64,000 nt of DNA from Nymphaea colorata (taxonomy: Eukaryota > Streptophyta > Magnoliopsida > Nymphaeales > Nymphaeaceae): NCBI RefSeq assembly GCF_008831285.2, contig NC_045146.1:8502972-8566971 (forward strand). Direction: 5' to 3'. The notes beneath the pieces were generated by a model. The model did no database searches and was not told where the DNA came from. It saw nothing but the letters and a program-made list of their open reading frames with translations. The first letter of the stretch is position 1, and each line of letters begins with the position of its first letter. A program made the translations under genes and the position numbers. This document shows positions 11,301-23,626 of this stretch, in pieces.

Positions 11301-13224
11301 ACACACCAGCAATTCAAAGTAAAACATATGAATTTTGAAATGGAGTATCCCAAGAGGACTTGTTTATTGAATTTTAATGTTGCATGAAAAAGAGAAACAA
11401 TCTCTAACCATTGCTTAAGTAGATCCAAGGAGCAGAAGTCTCGACAAAGTCATAATATGAACCAAGGAAGTAGACTTAATGATTTCAAGAGAATCAAAAT
11501 TCAGGTAACGTACATCTTCATGTTGATTGGCCTAAGCTATACATCTTCACGAAGGCAGTAAGGCTCTGTATTAGCTTATAGGGTGGTGAGGTATTTCCTC
11601 TACATGGTGAAGATTCGCCTAAGCAAATGCAAGCAAAGAGTTCAAGAGCCAAATGACCACAATTTCAAAAGAAAGAATGCGAAAGCAAAAATGAATGAAA
11701 AAGAAAAATGACTTCCTGCTTGAATGACTGCAACTGTTTGCAATCAAAAGTTCTTTCGTGAACAACTTGAACTTCCTTGTGGTGTGAAAGTCATTCAATC
11801 AATAATTGCTCATTTAAAAAGTTCTCAAAGAAAATGAGAGTCTACCTTCCAAAAGATAATTAAGGGAAATTTGTTCCAAGAACCTCAAAATGCTTTAATT
11901 AGAGTTTTTCAATCCTTTTGAAATGTGGGCAAGCCTCAAAAGGGTATCAATCTCACAATAAACATGACTTACCCAAAATGTTGGGTTTTGCATAAGCTTG
12001 CCCTAGCGATGCTCCCACTTTCAGAATTTGTCCATCATGGGCACACAATGTCACAATTATCACCCAATTCACAAATTGGGACGTCTTTTCATTAGAATCT
12101 TGTACTTTCACAATGTTTACCCAGTTCACACATTTGGGTTCTTTTTTATGATCCTAAACTTTTACAATGTTTGCTCAAACACAAGTACCTTTTATCATCA
12201 TATTCAGAGGAACATATTTTCACAACTCTCAAATTGAGATATTTCTGATTCTTGCAATGTCAAGATTAATGAAATCTCATAGTGGTCACCCAATAGTCAT
12301 ACTAGTGCATCTCTATTGTTCTAAAGAAGATATTTTCTTAGAACATGTGCAGAACAACTTTCGAAAATCGAGATCTTTTACCTATATTGGGCATTCATTT
12401 TCAAATTTGGTGTCTTTTCTTTGCCACTAACCATGGCTTGACACCAGCTTAGTAGCAGAGAGAGGTATCTATAGACACTCCAAATTTTTCATTGTCAAAT
12501 TGACTATTTACCCCTCTTAATGTTGGTTTTTGTGTTGATTATCTCAAACATATTTGGACTACACAGACCAAGAATCACACAGACACAACCTCATAATCCA
12601 AATGTAAGGCAATTGGACCAAGATCACCTAGGCTATCATTAGTCAGAAAAATGATCGTTTTGCCCCTGACCATCTTCTTTTTACCCAAATTTGATCCAAT
12701 TTTCACGAAATAGCTCTAGAACCCTTGAGAAGGATGTTCTACCATTCCAATTATAAAAATTGTCACATTTGAAAATTACCAGGAGCTTCCACAACCCATT
12801 TTTTAGTTCACATTTGGTTGAATTTATCTCAAAATGGCATGTTTCTACTATTTTTCAGCAATTTCTTCACACTAGATCGTCACTATTCTATCCAACTTCA
12901 TTTTCAAACCTTTGTAGTGTCAACAGACTATTTTCAATGAAAGACCCAATTTTTAGGGCCAAATTTCCATCATAAACCTTCTATTTCCCTCCATTTCAAT
13001 TGAGATGAGCTCACTAGCCTACTGACTCGCATAATTCTCAGCACGACACCTCGTCAGTACCCTTGGGGCTCACATTAAGGTTTTCTCATTGCTAAGAGAG
13101 TATTTTTGAAGTTATTTGCGATGACTCTTCCTATTTTGAGCTCTAGAGAGTTGCCCTAACATCAAAGTCATTTCCCTCACCTTCATTTTGAGTGTCTCAC
13201 CTGAAATTCTCTCAATCTAGGATT
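11301..13224. other. Non-coding AT-rich region downstream of the array
   Basis: No credible gene; small open frames at 12028-12430 and 12760-12975 lack motifs. A purine-rich run AGCAGAGAGAGG near 12453 could be a polypurine tract of gypsy B, but the bases that follow do not begin with TG, so I do not place an LTR there. Confidence 0.3.
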
Positions 13225-13229
13225 AGTTA

Positions 13230-13422
13230 TGTAACAACTCGACCCATTCTTGGGCTCAAGCCCTTGGTTTGGCAGATTTTGACCCTCCCCATAGCAGTTT
13301 CGGCTTCAACCCTAAAAAGGCTAAGAACCAGGACAATCATCTCATTAGTGACCCCCCTTTTTATAAGCCTTTGAAGATCTCTCGCAATCTTCAATACGGG
13401 ACTAAACTTTTGGAGAGTTACA
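13230..13422 (-). repeat. TRIM LTR (3' LTR in element orientation)
   Basis: Begins TGTAACAACTCGACC and ends GAGAGTTACA on the plus strand. It matches 13499-13689 over its length with scattered substitutions. TGTAACA and TGTTACA-type ends give the short inverted repeat expected of LTRs. Confidence 0.88.
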
Positions 13423-13498
13423 ATCCACCCCCCTTAAGGCACACACGTCCACGCATCTGGGACCCTAAGTCCAAGTGTTGAACCGGCTCTAATACCAG
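13423..13498 (-). other. TRIM interior: primer-binding site and polypurine tract
   Basis: 76 bp with no coding capacity. The plus strand ends GGCTCTAATACCAG; read on the minus strand this is the tRNA-iMet primer site with one mismatch. The other end reads ATCCACCCCCCTTAAGG on the plus strand, the complement of a purine tract. Confidence 0.85.
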
Positions 13499-13689
13499 TG
13501 TAACAACCCGACCCACTCCTGGGCTCGGGCCCCTGGTTCGGCGGATCCCAACCCGACCCCTAATAGTTTCGGCTCCAACCCTAAAAAGGCTATGAACTAG
13601 GACAATCATCTCATTAATGACCCCCCTTTAATAGCCCTTCAAGATCTCTGACAATCTTCAATGCGGGACTAAACTTTTGGGGTGTTACA
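13499..13689 (-). repeat. TRIM LTR (5' LTR in element orientation)
   Basis: Begins TGTAACAACCCGACC and ends GGGTGTTACA on the plus strand. It is the GC-richer, apparently less decayed copy of the repeat at 13230-13422. Confidence 0.88.
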
Positions 13690-13694
13690 AGTTA

Positions 13695-16600
13695 GCTTGC
13701 CCAAAACTGGCAACATGTTCTTTAGTGTTAGAATTGACTATCTTTAGCTCAGTTTGGATTAATTCATCCATAATACAGCTCATTTTCTATTTCCACTCAT
13801 TTCTCCCACATGTTCAGAGCTCTCACTAACAGCTCAAACTTTTGAGCTGAAATTCTCACAATTTGTAATTTAAATTGGTGATTACATCAATGTGATTAAA
13901 AACAACTCAATAGAGTATTATTAGATTTGGTTCGGAAAGATCATCCTTCGATCATGTAATTCATCACTACCATCAAGTGCACTAGCTTGTACTAATCTGG
14001 ACATTGTTACTTGTGCCTTTAGAGCTAATTTTTTATCAATCTGATATTTTGAGTTTCCAAATTGAGCACACCGATGGATTCAACATCACTCGAACAGAGG
14101 ATTAGTGCATCAATTTCTCACAAACAAGGCTAAAGTCACGGATTCAAACTTTACCCTTCACATTTCCTTTTTACAGCTCGGTTAATTTTGAAATTTATGA
14201 TTTTCCAAAGACAACTCAAGCCATTTTTCTATGAAAGTTCACATGAGCGCATATTTTTATATTGTCTATGATCTTGCATAGTCTGATGTCCAAGCTAACT
14301 CATAGAACTTGGTTTTTGCGTCAAGGTTAAAACTTTTTTTGGCCGTATGTGCATTTAATTTCATAATTTCCTAAGTTGGGAATCACATAAGTGTAACTTA
14401 AATATTTCATGCATCAAAACTAAGTCTAGTATGGCTCAAACAGAGCCTGAACCCAGCCTAGAATTAATCAATTTAGTTTGACCTAAAATTGAACCTAGTT
14501 GACTTGAATGTGGTTTGAACCTGTGTTCAACCTAGCCCAAACCTAGAGCAAGCTCAGGTCAACCTCCTAGTATTGAGTTTGAACCCATTTGGGCCCAGGT
14601 CTTGCGCCTGGATCTCAGATCTTGATTTTAAACTCCAAATCCGCAATCTGGATTTGTAGTCTGCCTTGTTTCATATATAGATCTGATATCTAATATCCAA
14701 ATTTACTCTTCTTGATTCAGAGCAAGTTCTAAACCTCAGATCTAAATCCATGCTTAGAATGCAAATCAGAATCCAGATCAAGCTTCAGATCTTCAATCAG
14801 AAGTCTTGACCTGACCCATCTTGAATGGAATCGATCATGGCTGTCCATCTCAGGGCTGGCCATGGTTTTTCATATTTTTCAAAAGCATATCCTAGGAGTG
14901 TCGCCTCTCCTATTTTCTTGTTAATAATTTAAAAAATCAATATTATTACTAAAAAGTGGGCTCTTCATCAAATTTTTAGCCAAATCTCCATCATACATCT
15001 ATCTTATACATCATCAATCCATGTCTTCATTTTTTCTAAAAAAAACTCTAATTGGACCAATTGGCTATAATCTAACCAAAACTGTTATAAAGGGGCAATG
15101 GTGTTGTGCAACCCTTCATTTTTTCCCTTTTTGCATGGTTTCTAAGGTATGCTCTCTCCTCTTCCTCTTATTTTACTTAAAATATTTTTACCTTTTGCTT
15201 ACTTAAGTTCTTCCCCTTTGTGCATGGTTTCTATGGGTTTCTATGGTCTTTTCAAGAATTGTTCAAGGGTTTAGATGTGGTCTGGCAGGGAGAAAAGAAG
15301 GATGAAAAAGGGAAGAAAGAAGGAAGAGAAGGACAAGGGAAGAAGAAAGGAAGAAAGGCACATCTCCCTCTCTATCTCTCTTATGGACTTCACGTAGTCC
15401 TTATTTCCTCCCCCCCCCCTCTTCCACGTCCCTTTCTTCATTAGTTTCCTATTTTTCTTACATAAATCACAATGCACATGCACATGCACCTAGTTCATTA
15501 TTTCCCTGCATATGTATTTGCTATGCTTGATTTAATTTGTGTTTAGTTTAATTTATGTGCTTAGATGTTCTTTTATTTCTTTACTTTTGATACTAATATT
15601 ATTAGTCGATTGATGCACATGAATAATGTCGTCTCATTTGGGGATTTTCATTAAAAACTAGTTCAAGGTATGTTAAAATTTTAAGCTAGATGTAAATCGG
15701 ACTTGCTGCTGGAAGCCGGATTTTCACCTAATTTCAAATGACTATATCTCTCAAACCATAAATTGTTTTTACAGTCCAAAAAAAAAACCTGGTTTCGTCT
15801 ATGCCTCTAGTTTGTGCTTAAAAATTTTCATGTGTTTTCATTAGGATTTATCCTCTCTATCATATCGATTTTATAAACTTCTTTCTATCCCAAATTTCTG
15901 ACAAAACTAAGTCTTGAAATTTTCTTAGATTAATTAACTCGGTTCTCTTAATCCAGGGGTCCAAATCGAGTTCTGAGAAAACCAAGAGTTTTCTGTAGGT
16001 GTCTATTAACCTCACCTAAAATGTGATATAATTTCATGATGATTTGACTCTTTAATTCAAAATTTTGCGTAGATATGTTTTCTGCAACTTTTTGCAAAAC
16101 TCTATGAAAAATAGGATTTCTGCTCAACTTTCGACAAGCGTTACTTTTTATGTAGTTTCTTTTTTTCAACGATTCTGAATTCTTTCATTTCTATGTTATG
16201 TCATGAGTATATCCCAAATTTTCAACCAAAACAAATTTTTCATCTTTTCAAAATGGAGTCACAAAGTAGGGTGCTTGAACAATTCGTTATAGAAAATACT
16301 TTTTTTGGCAAATTTACCACTTTCTCATTTAAATTTTTGAAGTTATTTTTCAGATCCATTAGTTGTCATACATTTTATGATATGTAGAGAACCTACGAAC
16401 CAAATTTTAGATCAAGATGAGTTTTCTAAACCTACTTTATTTCTCTTTGAAATTTGTGCAAAAATTAATATAATAATTATCTTTTCTACAAAATCTCTGT
16501 TTTTAAGTTTCTACATCAACTTGTTAGCTCCATAATTCTTTCATCTTTGGGTATTTTCTCATGATTTTGAATTATGTAGATTCTCTGAGGTATGGATAGT

Positions 16601-17200
16601 CTACAAATAAAATTTTACATTAATACATGTATATTATTCACATTGGTAAAGTTTATGATTTGAACGATTTTCTGTTTTCATGTTTTTCTCCATTGAATTG
16701 TTTAACTGCTCATGTTTTTGTGTCTACATCTTTCTGCCCTAGGTTTTTTGAAAATTTTAAATGTGGATGAAATCTTTATATACATAGAGTTAGTATACCA
16801 AGTTTATCATTGAACACCATTACATTATCTTTTGCATTCATGCAACATGACTTGTGAAACTGTTTTACATTTTCTGGTACTTGGTCAAATTTATGAGTCT
16901 GTTTGAAAGTTTTTATTTCTATAGCAACTTTTCAGGTCAATAACGTTTTCATCTCTCATTATTTTGTGGATATATAAAGTCCTATTGGTTCTCTTTTATG
17001 TATAGAATCTACAGTCCAAATTTCAAGTCAATCCAAGTTGTTTAGATATGTTTTGAGTCATGCAAAAGTCATAATGGTAAAACTTTTTGCCGCTATGTTT
17101 TTTGCACCGACTTTATTGCTTAATTTGTTTTTTTGGTAAATGGACTTTACTGATTTATCAATTTGAATTAATTTTTTTATATGTGCAGATTCTCCACCCA
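13695..17200. other. Non-coding AT-rich region
   Basis: No recognisable gene. Around 14430-14600 there are many AACCTAG and AACCCA words, and at 14600-14830 AAATC/GATCT words similar to those at 19.1-19.7 kb and 0.6-0.8 kb, suggesting shared retrotransposon (LTR or untranslated) sequence. A purine-rich stretch lies at 15290-15360. The long T-rich stretch 15.6-17.1 kb has no domain. Confidence 0.35.
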
Positions 17201-17204
17201 AAAT

Positions 17205-17475
17205 TTCCAATGAATGTCGTGATACAGATGCTATTTTGTGGCATAATGTCGAAATGCCATAAATGGATGTGTTAAGTGGTGTTCTATTCATGCCACTGAA
17301 GAGTTTTTAGTGGCGCTGGGTTTATGCCATAATAAATATTATTAACATGGTGGAGAAGTCATCAAGTGAGCTTTCAGTGACATTGTTGGAAAGTCGGTAT
17401 TTATCTACTATGGCACAATAAAACCGCCATTGAAGGAACGTTCAGTGGCATTCCTTCAATGCCACTAAGACTATT
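17205..17475. repeat. Cluster of short inverted GTGGCATT/AATGCCAC motifs (CACTA-like subterminal repeats)
   Basis: Within 270 bp the 8-bp word AGTGGCAT and its complement ATGCCACT recur, often as facing pairs. The clearest is TCAGTGGCATTCCTTCAATGCCACT at about 17429-17454, with perfect 8-bp arms and a 7-nt loop; others are TGGCATAATGTCGAAATGCCA and AGTGGTGTTCTATTCATGCCACT. Arrays of this kind are typical near the ends of plant CACTA (En/Spm) elements, where they bind the element's own protein. I did not find the CACTA terminus itself or a transposase. Confidence 0.45.
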
Positions 17476-17934
17476 ATGATAAACTAACAATGCAAAAATT
17501 ATTATTTATCAAACATGATTTTGGTACATATACAAAAGTAAATACATAAAAGAAATTCCTAATAAAATTACATTCCTAACAGAAATTACAAAGCCATTGC
17601 CATCCCCTATACATTCTTCACCTAAGAAAATGGATCTGGAATTGCTAAAAATTAACCACCAATGACCAGTCCCTGGTGTCTTCCCTCTATCATTCCCTTA
17701 TAGCTGGAGTTTGTGGCACATGAAGCTATTCTAAACTGGGCCCTTTTACACTAAGATGTCCATGAATAAAGAAATTAGCTGTAAAAATAGAACACACATA
17801 TTAGAATGCATATTCTCATGCCTAATATAGCTAGACAAAATAAATGCAGAATTTTTGTTCATTTATATGTCAAATCAACTTCATGTATATCTGCTATGAA
17901 GATGAAATTAAGGCTGCCCATAAGAAACTTAGAG

Positions 17935-18245
17935 CTTACCAGATGAAAAAGGTAGCACTGAAAATGCTAATACTATCGTCATAAATCTTGAAATTTCAGT
18001 GTAGGCAGAAAATTTGTCAAGGAGAAGGACTAGGAAGTTGGGTTGTGGAAATGCTAACAATGGTAGCAAGTTCGTTAATAAATCTTCCTCATCATTATCA
18101 GCAGTCGCTTTATAGGCACCTATGTGCCATTGGACAACCATCCTTTATTGACCTTCCCAAAGCCACCCTCCCCAAATTTATCCTTCAAAATTCTGTCATT
18201 TTCTTTATGTCATTGTATGTGTATCTAGTGGTGGTGTAAGCCCTG
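17935..18245 (-). pseudogene. Receptor-like kinase pseudogene fragment (LRK10L-like kinase N-lobe)
   Basis: The minus strand reads RYTYNDIKKMTEF, then in a shifted frame KDKFGEGGFGKVNKGWLSNG, then VPIK, then ELATIVSIS. This is the start of a plant receptor-like kinase domain: the glycine-rich ATP loop (G-E-G-G-F-G), the strand carrying the catalytic lysine (V-P-I-K) and the region equivalent to N-E-V-A-T-I. The order and wording resemble the LRK10-like group, which acts as plasma-membrane kinases. It has a frameshift at about 18185, a stop after N-G-T (about 18122), and no catalytic loop or C-lobe. No extracellular or membrane segment is seen next to it. Confidence 0.65.
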
Positions 18246-18249
18246 TGAT

Positions 18250-21200
18250 CATTCAAAATTTTCTCAATTTTTGCTGGCCGTTTATGGAGTATTTGGAAGC
18301 ACCCATTTCCAACAGGAGATTTTATTGCACTCGAAGCCCAAAAGGATCGAGTGGAGAACAACAAACATGCTAAGAGTTTTGTTGCAGAAAATAAGTAACA
18401 ATTTTTCTAGGACTTAGCCAAGTTTTTATTTCCACCTAGTTATGAATTTTCCATCCGATTTTTGTTTTTTAACTTAAACATTTTTGCTTTTTTCGTGGTA
18501 AAAGCACAAATTGACGTGGTTAATCATGTGAATCATCATTTTAGGGTTCTAGAATATGCTTATTTGTTTAACAGTTTTCATGCATTGTTAAATTTGCATT
18601 ATTTCAAATTACTGCATTTAAACTTCAATATATGACTTTAGGGTTTTGAATGACCTTGCGCAATAGGCCCTTCTCATTAAGCTTGATTTATCAAGTGAAT
18701 GCCCTAATTTGAGTCTGAATTCCATATTATTTTGAAATATCATATCATTCATGCACAAATATGCTTTGTTCTATTTTTATTAATGTGCTTAATTGTGTGC
18801 ATTCATGTAATGTAATGCATTCATTCACTTCAAAACACACATAGACATGGGTTTTGTATTAATCAAGTCAAGATCATCAGCTATACATGTTGCAATATCC
18901 CATGTATATGCTTGACTTGAGTTGATTATATGAAAATATATTTAGAACCATAGTTTTTAAATACACCTTTTCAAATTGGCCTCTTTCAAATCTATTCTTC
19001 CAAAAACCTAGATTTACTCATGATTGAGTGCTAATCCTTAGGATTAAACCTACGTAAAACCATAGTCTTCTCTCAATATCTTAATCAAGACTTGATATTG
19101 AGTCATCAATTATTTACCTAAGTTTCAACCCTGGTTAGGATGAATCTATACTCTAGTTAGGCTAATGCTAAACCCTAGTCAAGTTAGTCCTAAATCTTAG
19201 CCAAGTTAAACCTAACCCTAGATAAGCTCAACCTAGACCCTCACTAGTTTAACCCAAACCCCAATAATGTTGTTTGTGTGAGTCTTGGAGAAATATGATC
19301 TAGATCTAAATGAATTGGATATTGGATTTGAGGTCAAGTATGAGATCCAATTTGAATATGATTCGGGTCCAAGAAATCATATTATTGAACTTAAACTTTA
19401 TGAGAGTTGGATTTAAAGATTGGATTCCATATCAACCTTTTGGACCCAAATCTCATGATAATTTGGATCAAGATTTTGAAACTCTTATTATGGACTTTAG
19501 AATCTAAACCCTGCAATTGGATCGTTATACCTCATTTTGGATTCAGATCATGAATTTAGGATTAAAGATCATTTAGGAATTGGCTTCGCACCTCCTAACT
19601 AAATCCTAGTCAGGGTATTAATTTAAACTCTCATTACAATGATCCTAAGCCTAAACCACATATCTTGATCAATCACTTTATGTTCGGATCAGTATTAGTT
19701 GATGATCTTGGATTTGAACTTTAAATCAAAACCTTCCTAGGTTCTTGTCCAATACTTAGAAGCTAGATCTCATTCATGTATTGAATGTAGTTTCACATGC
19801 ATTCATATTAGATATGGAAATTACATTTTGCATGGAGCTATAACGATATGGATAATGAACTACGGTACATGGCTCAAGAATTTTCAGTTCATGCTCTCCA
19901 ATGTCTGATGATCCACTCGAATGTTAAATTCCTCTTATTTTCAAAATTCAAGACTCTTTTTGCATTTAGGTTTGATGACAATCATAATTTGGAATCTTAA
20001 ACACTTAATCTGGTCATTGATCTAAATACTCCCATTAAAGGCAGTAGGAATAGTCAGTTCTTGTACCAATGAGTCAAGTCCTATCTCTTGTAGGTTCCCA
20101 TAATGGAAATACAGAGGCAAGTTAATATTTTAATGATTTATTGTTTATCCTATATGAACGGTCATGACATGCAAGATTGTGAAAATTTTGCATCATCAAC
20201 AAAGAAAGAGATGCACAAGAAACCATGACACCCGAAGATATGTCAGACATGGCCTAAATTATGTACCTCTTGTTATAAACATTTACAAGGGATAAATGAA
20301 GAGCATATACAAAACTTGTTGATTTGGATGAGGTCCACTAACTATCAAAATTAATAATACTTATCACATGTGGCATCTACATATAATCTGCATTAACATT
20401 TTATTAACAGTTGTTCTATCTTACTTGTTGTGGAAGTGATTTCTTGCTACCTGTTAGTTTTTTGCTTTTTTAACAAATGAATTTGCAATCTGCAGGTGAG
20501 GACAATAGCATGTAGAAACTAAATATAAGAGTTAGAATTTTATTTATGTTCAAAGTTGCACATTGTCTTTTCTTTCTTTTTGATATCATTCATAAATGAT
20601 ATCATGCGTGAGCTTTCTGTCACTCTTTCATGGTTTTCTTATGGACATTTTGTGTTCCCTAGCCAGGTTTCCTTACTTTGAGCTAAATTGGGCACAACTG
20701 TTCGTACATATCCTTTGTTTGTAGTTAAGGTGGTTTATGAAATTCATGAGCTCAACTTGTTGGTACCGAATATGCATAAATGTACATAAAGTCAATTTGT
20801 TATCCTTCTCTATCTTTCTTAGTGAATTTAAGAAGCCCTTAAAGATGAGACACAGATTTTCCCTTGTATTAAAACTTAGTGACACTTACTTTTTCTTGAT
20901 TTTATGAAAATAATGGCTTGACATATGAGGAAGATACCACAGTGCCTTTTGTTAAAACCATTATTTTGTTGCCTTGACCTCGTTTTCAAATTTTTTACAA
21001 TTGGAAGGGAAGGCAGTAGGCTAAACCAGTGTAGCTAGGTCTCCTACTGCAGTGAACTCTATTGGTTAAGAAAAATAGGCATCAAGTGGATGGCGCCTTT
21101 GAAAGAGAAAATTGGTTTAGTTGTATCTATTTTAGTAACTGGTTAAGTTAGAACTACAAGTGTTGAATGCCACAGACCAATACCAACACCAATAAGCACA

Positions 21201-21820
21201 ACTTGTTTTCCTTTTTCCTTGTATACAAGAACTTGATGAGCCATGTAATGTCTTGTTTGTACTTTGGAATGTTGTGTGGCAGTGTGATTTTTAGTTTCTA
21301 CTATACATGTATTTGCATCTAAAGAAGTCAGATTCAAAAGTGGATATGATGCAATATAGAAAATATTTTCTGTAAAAGAACCTCTTTAATGAGAAACAAT
21401 AATCTTAGAATTAATTTTATTAGGTTCTTTTACTAGTTTGAGATGCAGATCTAGCTTGTACGAATAATATACTTTTCCTTTAGAAAATTACTCCTAAGAT
21501 ACTTTTTAATATACACTTAAATGAAAAATTCATGTGGACCATGTCGATGATCTGTCTCAAGTTTAAAAGGATTCTGATTAATCTCCAATTACCTTTTGTT
21601 ATACATGTTTGATTAGTCATTTTGTTAAATGTTAACTAGTTATCACCAATGCAAGTCATGCTTCAAATCGAAATCAAGATGTTTTGTCCAATCTATGATA
21701 TCCACATATTGCTTGACATGCATGTCCTGCATTATCATGACTCTGCTCATATGCACATTCAACACCTTGTCATTGCATCTGCACATCAATTTCATGCACA
21801 TCTTACATCATCATGATTTG
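18250..21820. other. Non-coding region, no gene seen
   Basis: AT-rich sequence without a recognisable domain. Short open frames (19310-19507, 20673-20885, 21143-21337) have no motif. The segment 18.9-19.75 kb shares AACCCTA and GATCT/ATTTGG wording with 14.4-14.8 kb. Confidence 0.35.
19153..19265 (+). repeat. Degenerate ~22-bp repeat with AACCCTA words
   Basis: The word CTAG/TTAG followed by AAG or TAAG recurs at 19153, 19175, 19197, 19218 and about 19244, a 21-26 bp spacing. Several units contain AACCCTAG, like a plant telomere-type box, but this is not a telomere tract because the period is wrong. Confidence 0.4.
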
Positions 21821-21829
21821 GTCCATACC

Positions 21830-22170
21830 TAGGGATGTCAATTGGATTCAGATCAGATATACCTTTTACCATATCCAATTTTTGGATATTCATATATTCA
21901 GATTCGGGCTTGGATTCGAATTCAGATGAAAAAAATATATATACCACATCTGAATCCAACTTTTAAATATGCATCGAAATCCAATCTGAATCCAATTTTT
22001 AAGATATATTTAAATCTGATCCAAATCCTAATTTTAAATTATATCTGAATCCGATCCGAATATCACTTTTAAGTTATATCCGAATGTGAACCGAATTGGA
22101 CTTTTAAGTTATATCTGAATCCATCTGAATCGGATTTATGACTTTTAAACCGTATGCAAATCTGATTTAT
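21830..22170 (+). repeat. hAT-like left TIR and subterminal repeats
   Basis: After TAGGGATGTCAAT come repeated ~36-bp units of the type TTTTAAGTTATATCTGAATCC-GATC. The clearest run is 21960-22140. The mirror image is at 32165-32536. Confidence 0.7.
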
Positions 22171-22265
22171 GTATGAAAAATATACAATAAACACCAAATG
22201 AACTATGAAATCCAATCCTAACATCACACTAGCCCAAACTTGACTGGTGATAATTGTCAAACTTA

Positions 22266-22292
22266 TTAAGAGAGAGAGAGAGAGAGAGAGAG

Positions 22293-22327
<35 letters not shown>
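22266..22327. repeat. (GA)n followed by (TA)n microsatellite
   Basis: A run of about 12 GA units at 22270-22293, then TTA and about 16 TA units to 22326. Simple sequence; the minus-strand open frame over it is a by-product. Confidence 0.9.
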
Positions 22328-22328
<1 letters not shown>

Positions 22329-22424
22329 GGTAGGCAAGAATGTTAGTTTATTGATATGAAGACTCCCGAAGAAACTCTTAACGCCGAACAAAATTGCAAT
22401 ATGCAGTAATATAAGTGTACTCAC

Positions 22425-22481
22425 TTGCACAAAAGTTGAAATGGAAAGAAGAGGCTTCTCCCCCACTTTTTGGTGCCTAGA
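22425..22481 (-). other. Exon-like segment in the hAT-like unit
   Basis: On the minus strand a 57-bp open segment follows a pyrimidine-plus-GCAG acceptor (CCTTTTTGCAG) and ends at CAA before GTGAGT, a strong donor. It translates to SRHQKVGEKPLLSISTFVQ (19 codons, phase kept). I do not recognise the protein. Together with the segments at 23563-23626, 23956-23994 and 29507-29640 it suggests a spliced minus-strand gene or captured gene fragments. Confidence 0.35.
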
Positions 22482-23562
22482 CTGCAAAAAGGATAAAATG
22501 TTAGTGGTCTACATCCTCAGAAATTAATCAACCATTCTGCCATTTGGTCCAATTAACTCAAAGAAATTAAAATAAAAAAGTGAAACTAGTAAATGCATGC
22601 AAATGTCTTTCTTCATTTCCTGTACTGGTATACATTTTAATGACATAAAAAAAAACATCAAAATGACCAGCAAGTTGCTGCACTGGTTCGCCTAGTGCCA
22701 CAAGATTCATGTCTCAAAGTTCAAAGAGTTCCTTGTACAACTTCCAGCTCCAACATCACAAATCATCAAATCTGGGAACCATCTTTCTGCTCACAGCAGT
22801 TGAAAGTCCAGCTTATTATTTTGCAGCAAGTATAAAAGGAATTCTTAGTACCCACTCATTATAATAATATGTCAACTGATATATATTTATAAGCATGTAG
22901 AATATTTTGAGAAAGGATGAATTGATGTGGTGGGTGTATGTAGAGGCAGGGTGAGAAAAAGAATTGTGAGTCCCATTCATTATTTTTTATTGTAAAATAC
23001 TATAACTGGCTCACCATTTTCTTTGCATAAAATTTCACGGAACTCCAACTATGTCTAACAATTACTAGTAAGTTAATTTTTATGGTTTTACACAAGATAT
23101 TTAAATGCTTCCTGATTAGATGGATAAAAAAGAACGTGTTTGAAGATGGTCATCGCACTTTCGAAGAATGCAAGTACAAGAAGGATAAGCATAAAGAGAA
23201 ACAAGAAGAAAAGAAAAAAGTCACTCCCACTTGCATAAGAAATGCAATCACAAGCAAAAGATACCAAGTCTCAATTGGAAGACAATTGTTCTTTTAACCA
23301 CCGAAAGTTCCATTCATTAAGCAGTTTTTTATTAAACAGTAGTCCAATTGGAAAACCAGACAAATCAAAATAAGTTCATATGGATGTAATCAGTAGGCAA
23401 TTGAGTAATCTATTGTTTAATGAGGTGGGAGGAATGAAGATTAGATACTAAAATTTGACCTAAGCATTAAGTCTTCAGTATATGCAACATGAACCTGTGG
23501 ATCAGAAGTTGAGATTCACAAAGAAACATAAGTTTAAGGCTTTGAGCTCAAGAATGTGTAAC

Positions 23563-23626
23563 CTTTTCATGCAAATGTCAAGGGAGCCCTAAAATAATGC
23601 TGAAGAGACCCAGTTGATACCAATAC
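23563..23626 (-). other. Exon-like segment in the hAT-like unit
   Basis: A 64-bp minus-strand segment between ATTTTGCAG and AAAAG|GTTACA. One frame reads VLVSTGSLQHYFRAPLTFA and then a stop. Other frames also stop. If it belongs to a gene, it is at the end of the coding part or is damaged. Confidence 0.25.

Larger units (their letters stand above)
13225..13694 (-). mobile_element. TRIM (miniature LTR element) with TSD AGTTA
   Basis: Two direct repeats of 193 and 191 bp flank a 76-bp interior. The outer bases are TG and CA, and 5-bp duplications AGTTA sit exactly outside (13225-13229 and 13690-13694). On the minus strand, the interior starts one base after the LTR with TGGTATTAGAGCC, one mismatch from the initiator-Met tRNA primer site TGGTATCAGAGCC, and it ends with AAGGGGGGTGG against the 3' LTR, a polypurine tract. 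Terminal-repeat retrotransposons in miniature are known in plants with this size and primer type. There is no coding capacity, so movement would depend on enzymes from another element. The two LTRs have diverged clearly, so the insertion is not recent. Confidence 0.9.

Noticed and set aside
12440-12500. 3' LTR start of gypsy B after AGCAGAGAGAGG
   Set aside because: The bases after the purine run do not start with TG and no second copy of this edge was found.
19130-19270. Interstitial telomere tract
   Set aside because: Only scattered AACCCTA words at about 22-bp spacing, not a 7-bp (TTTAGGG)n repeat.
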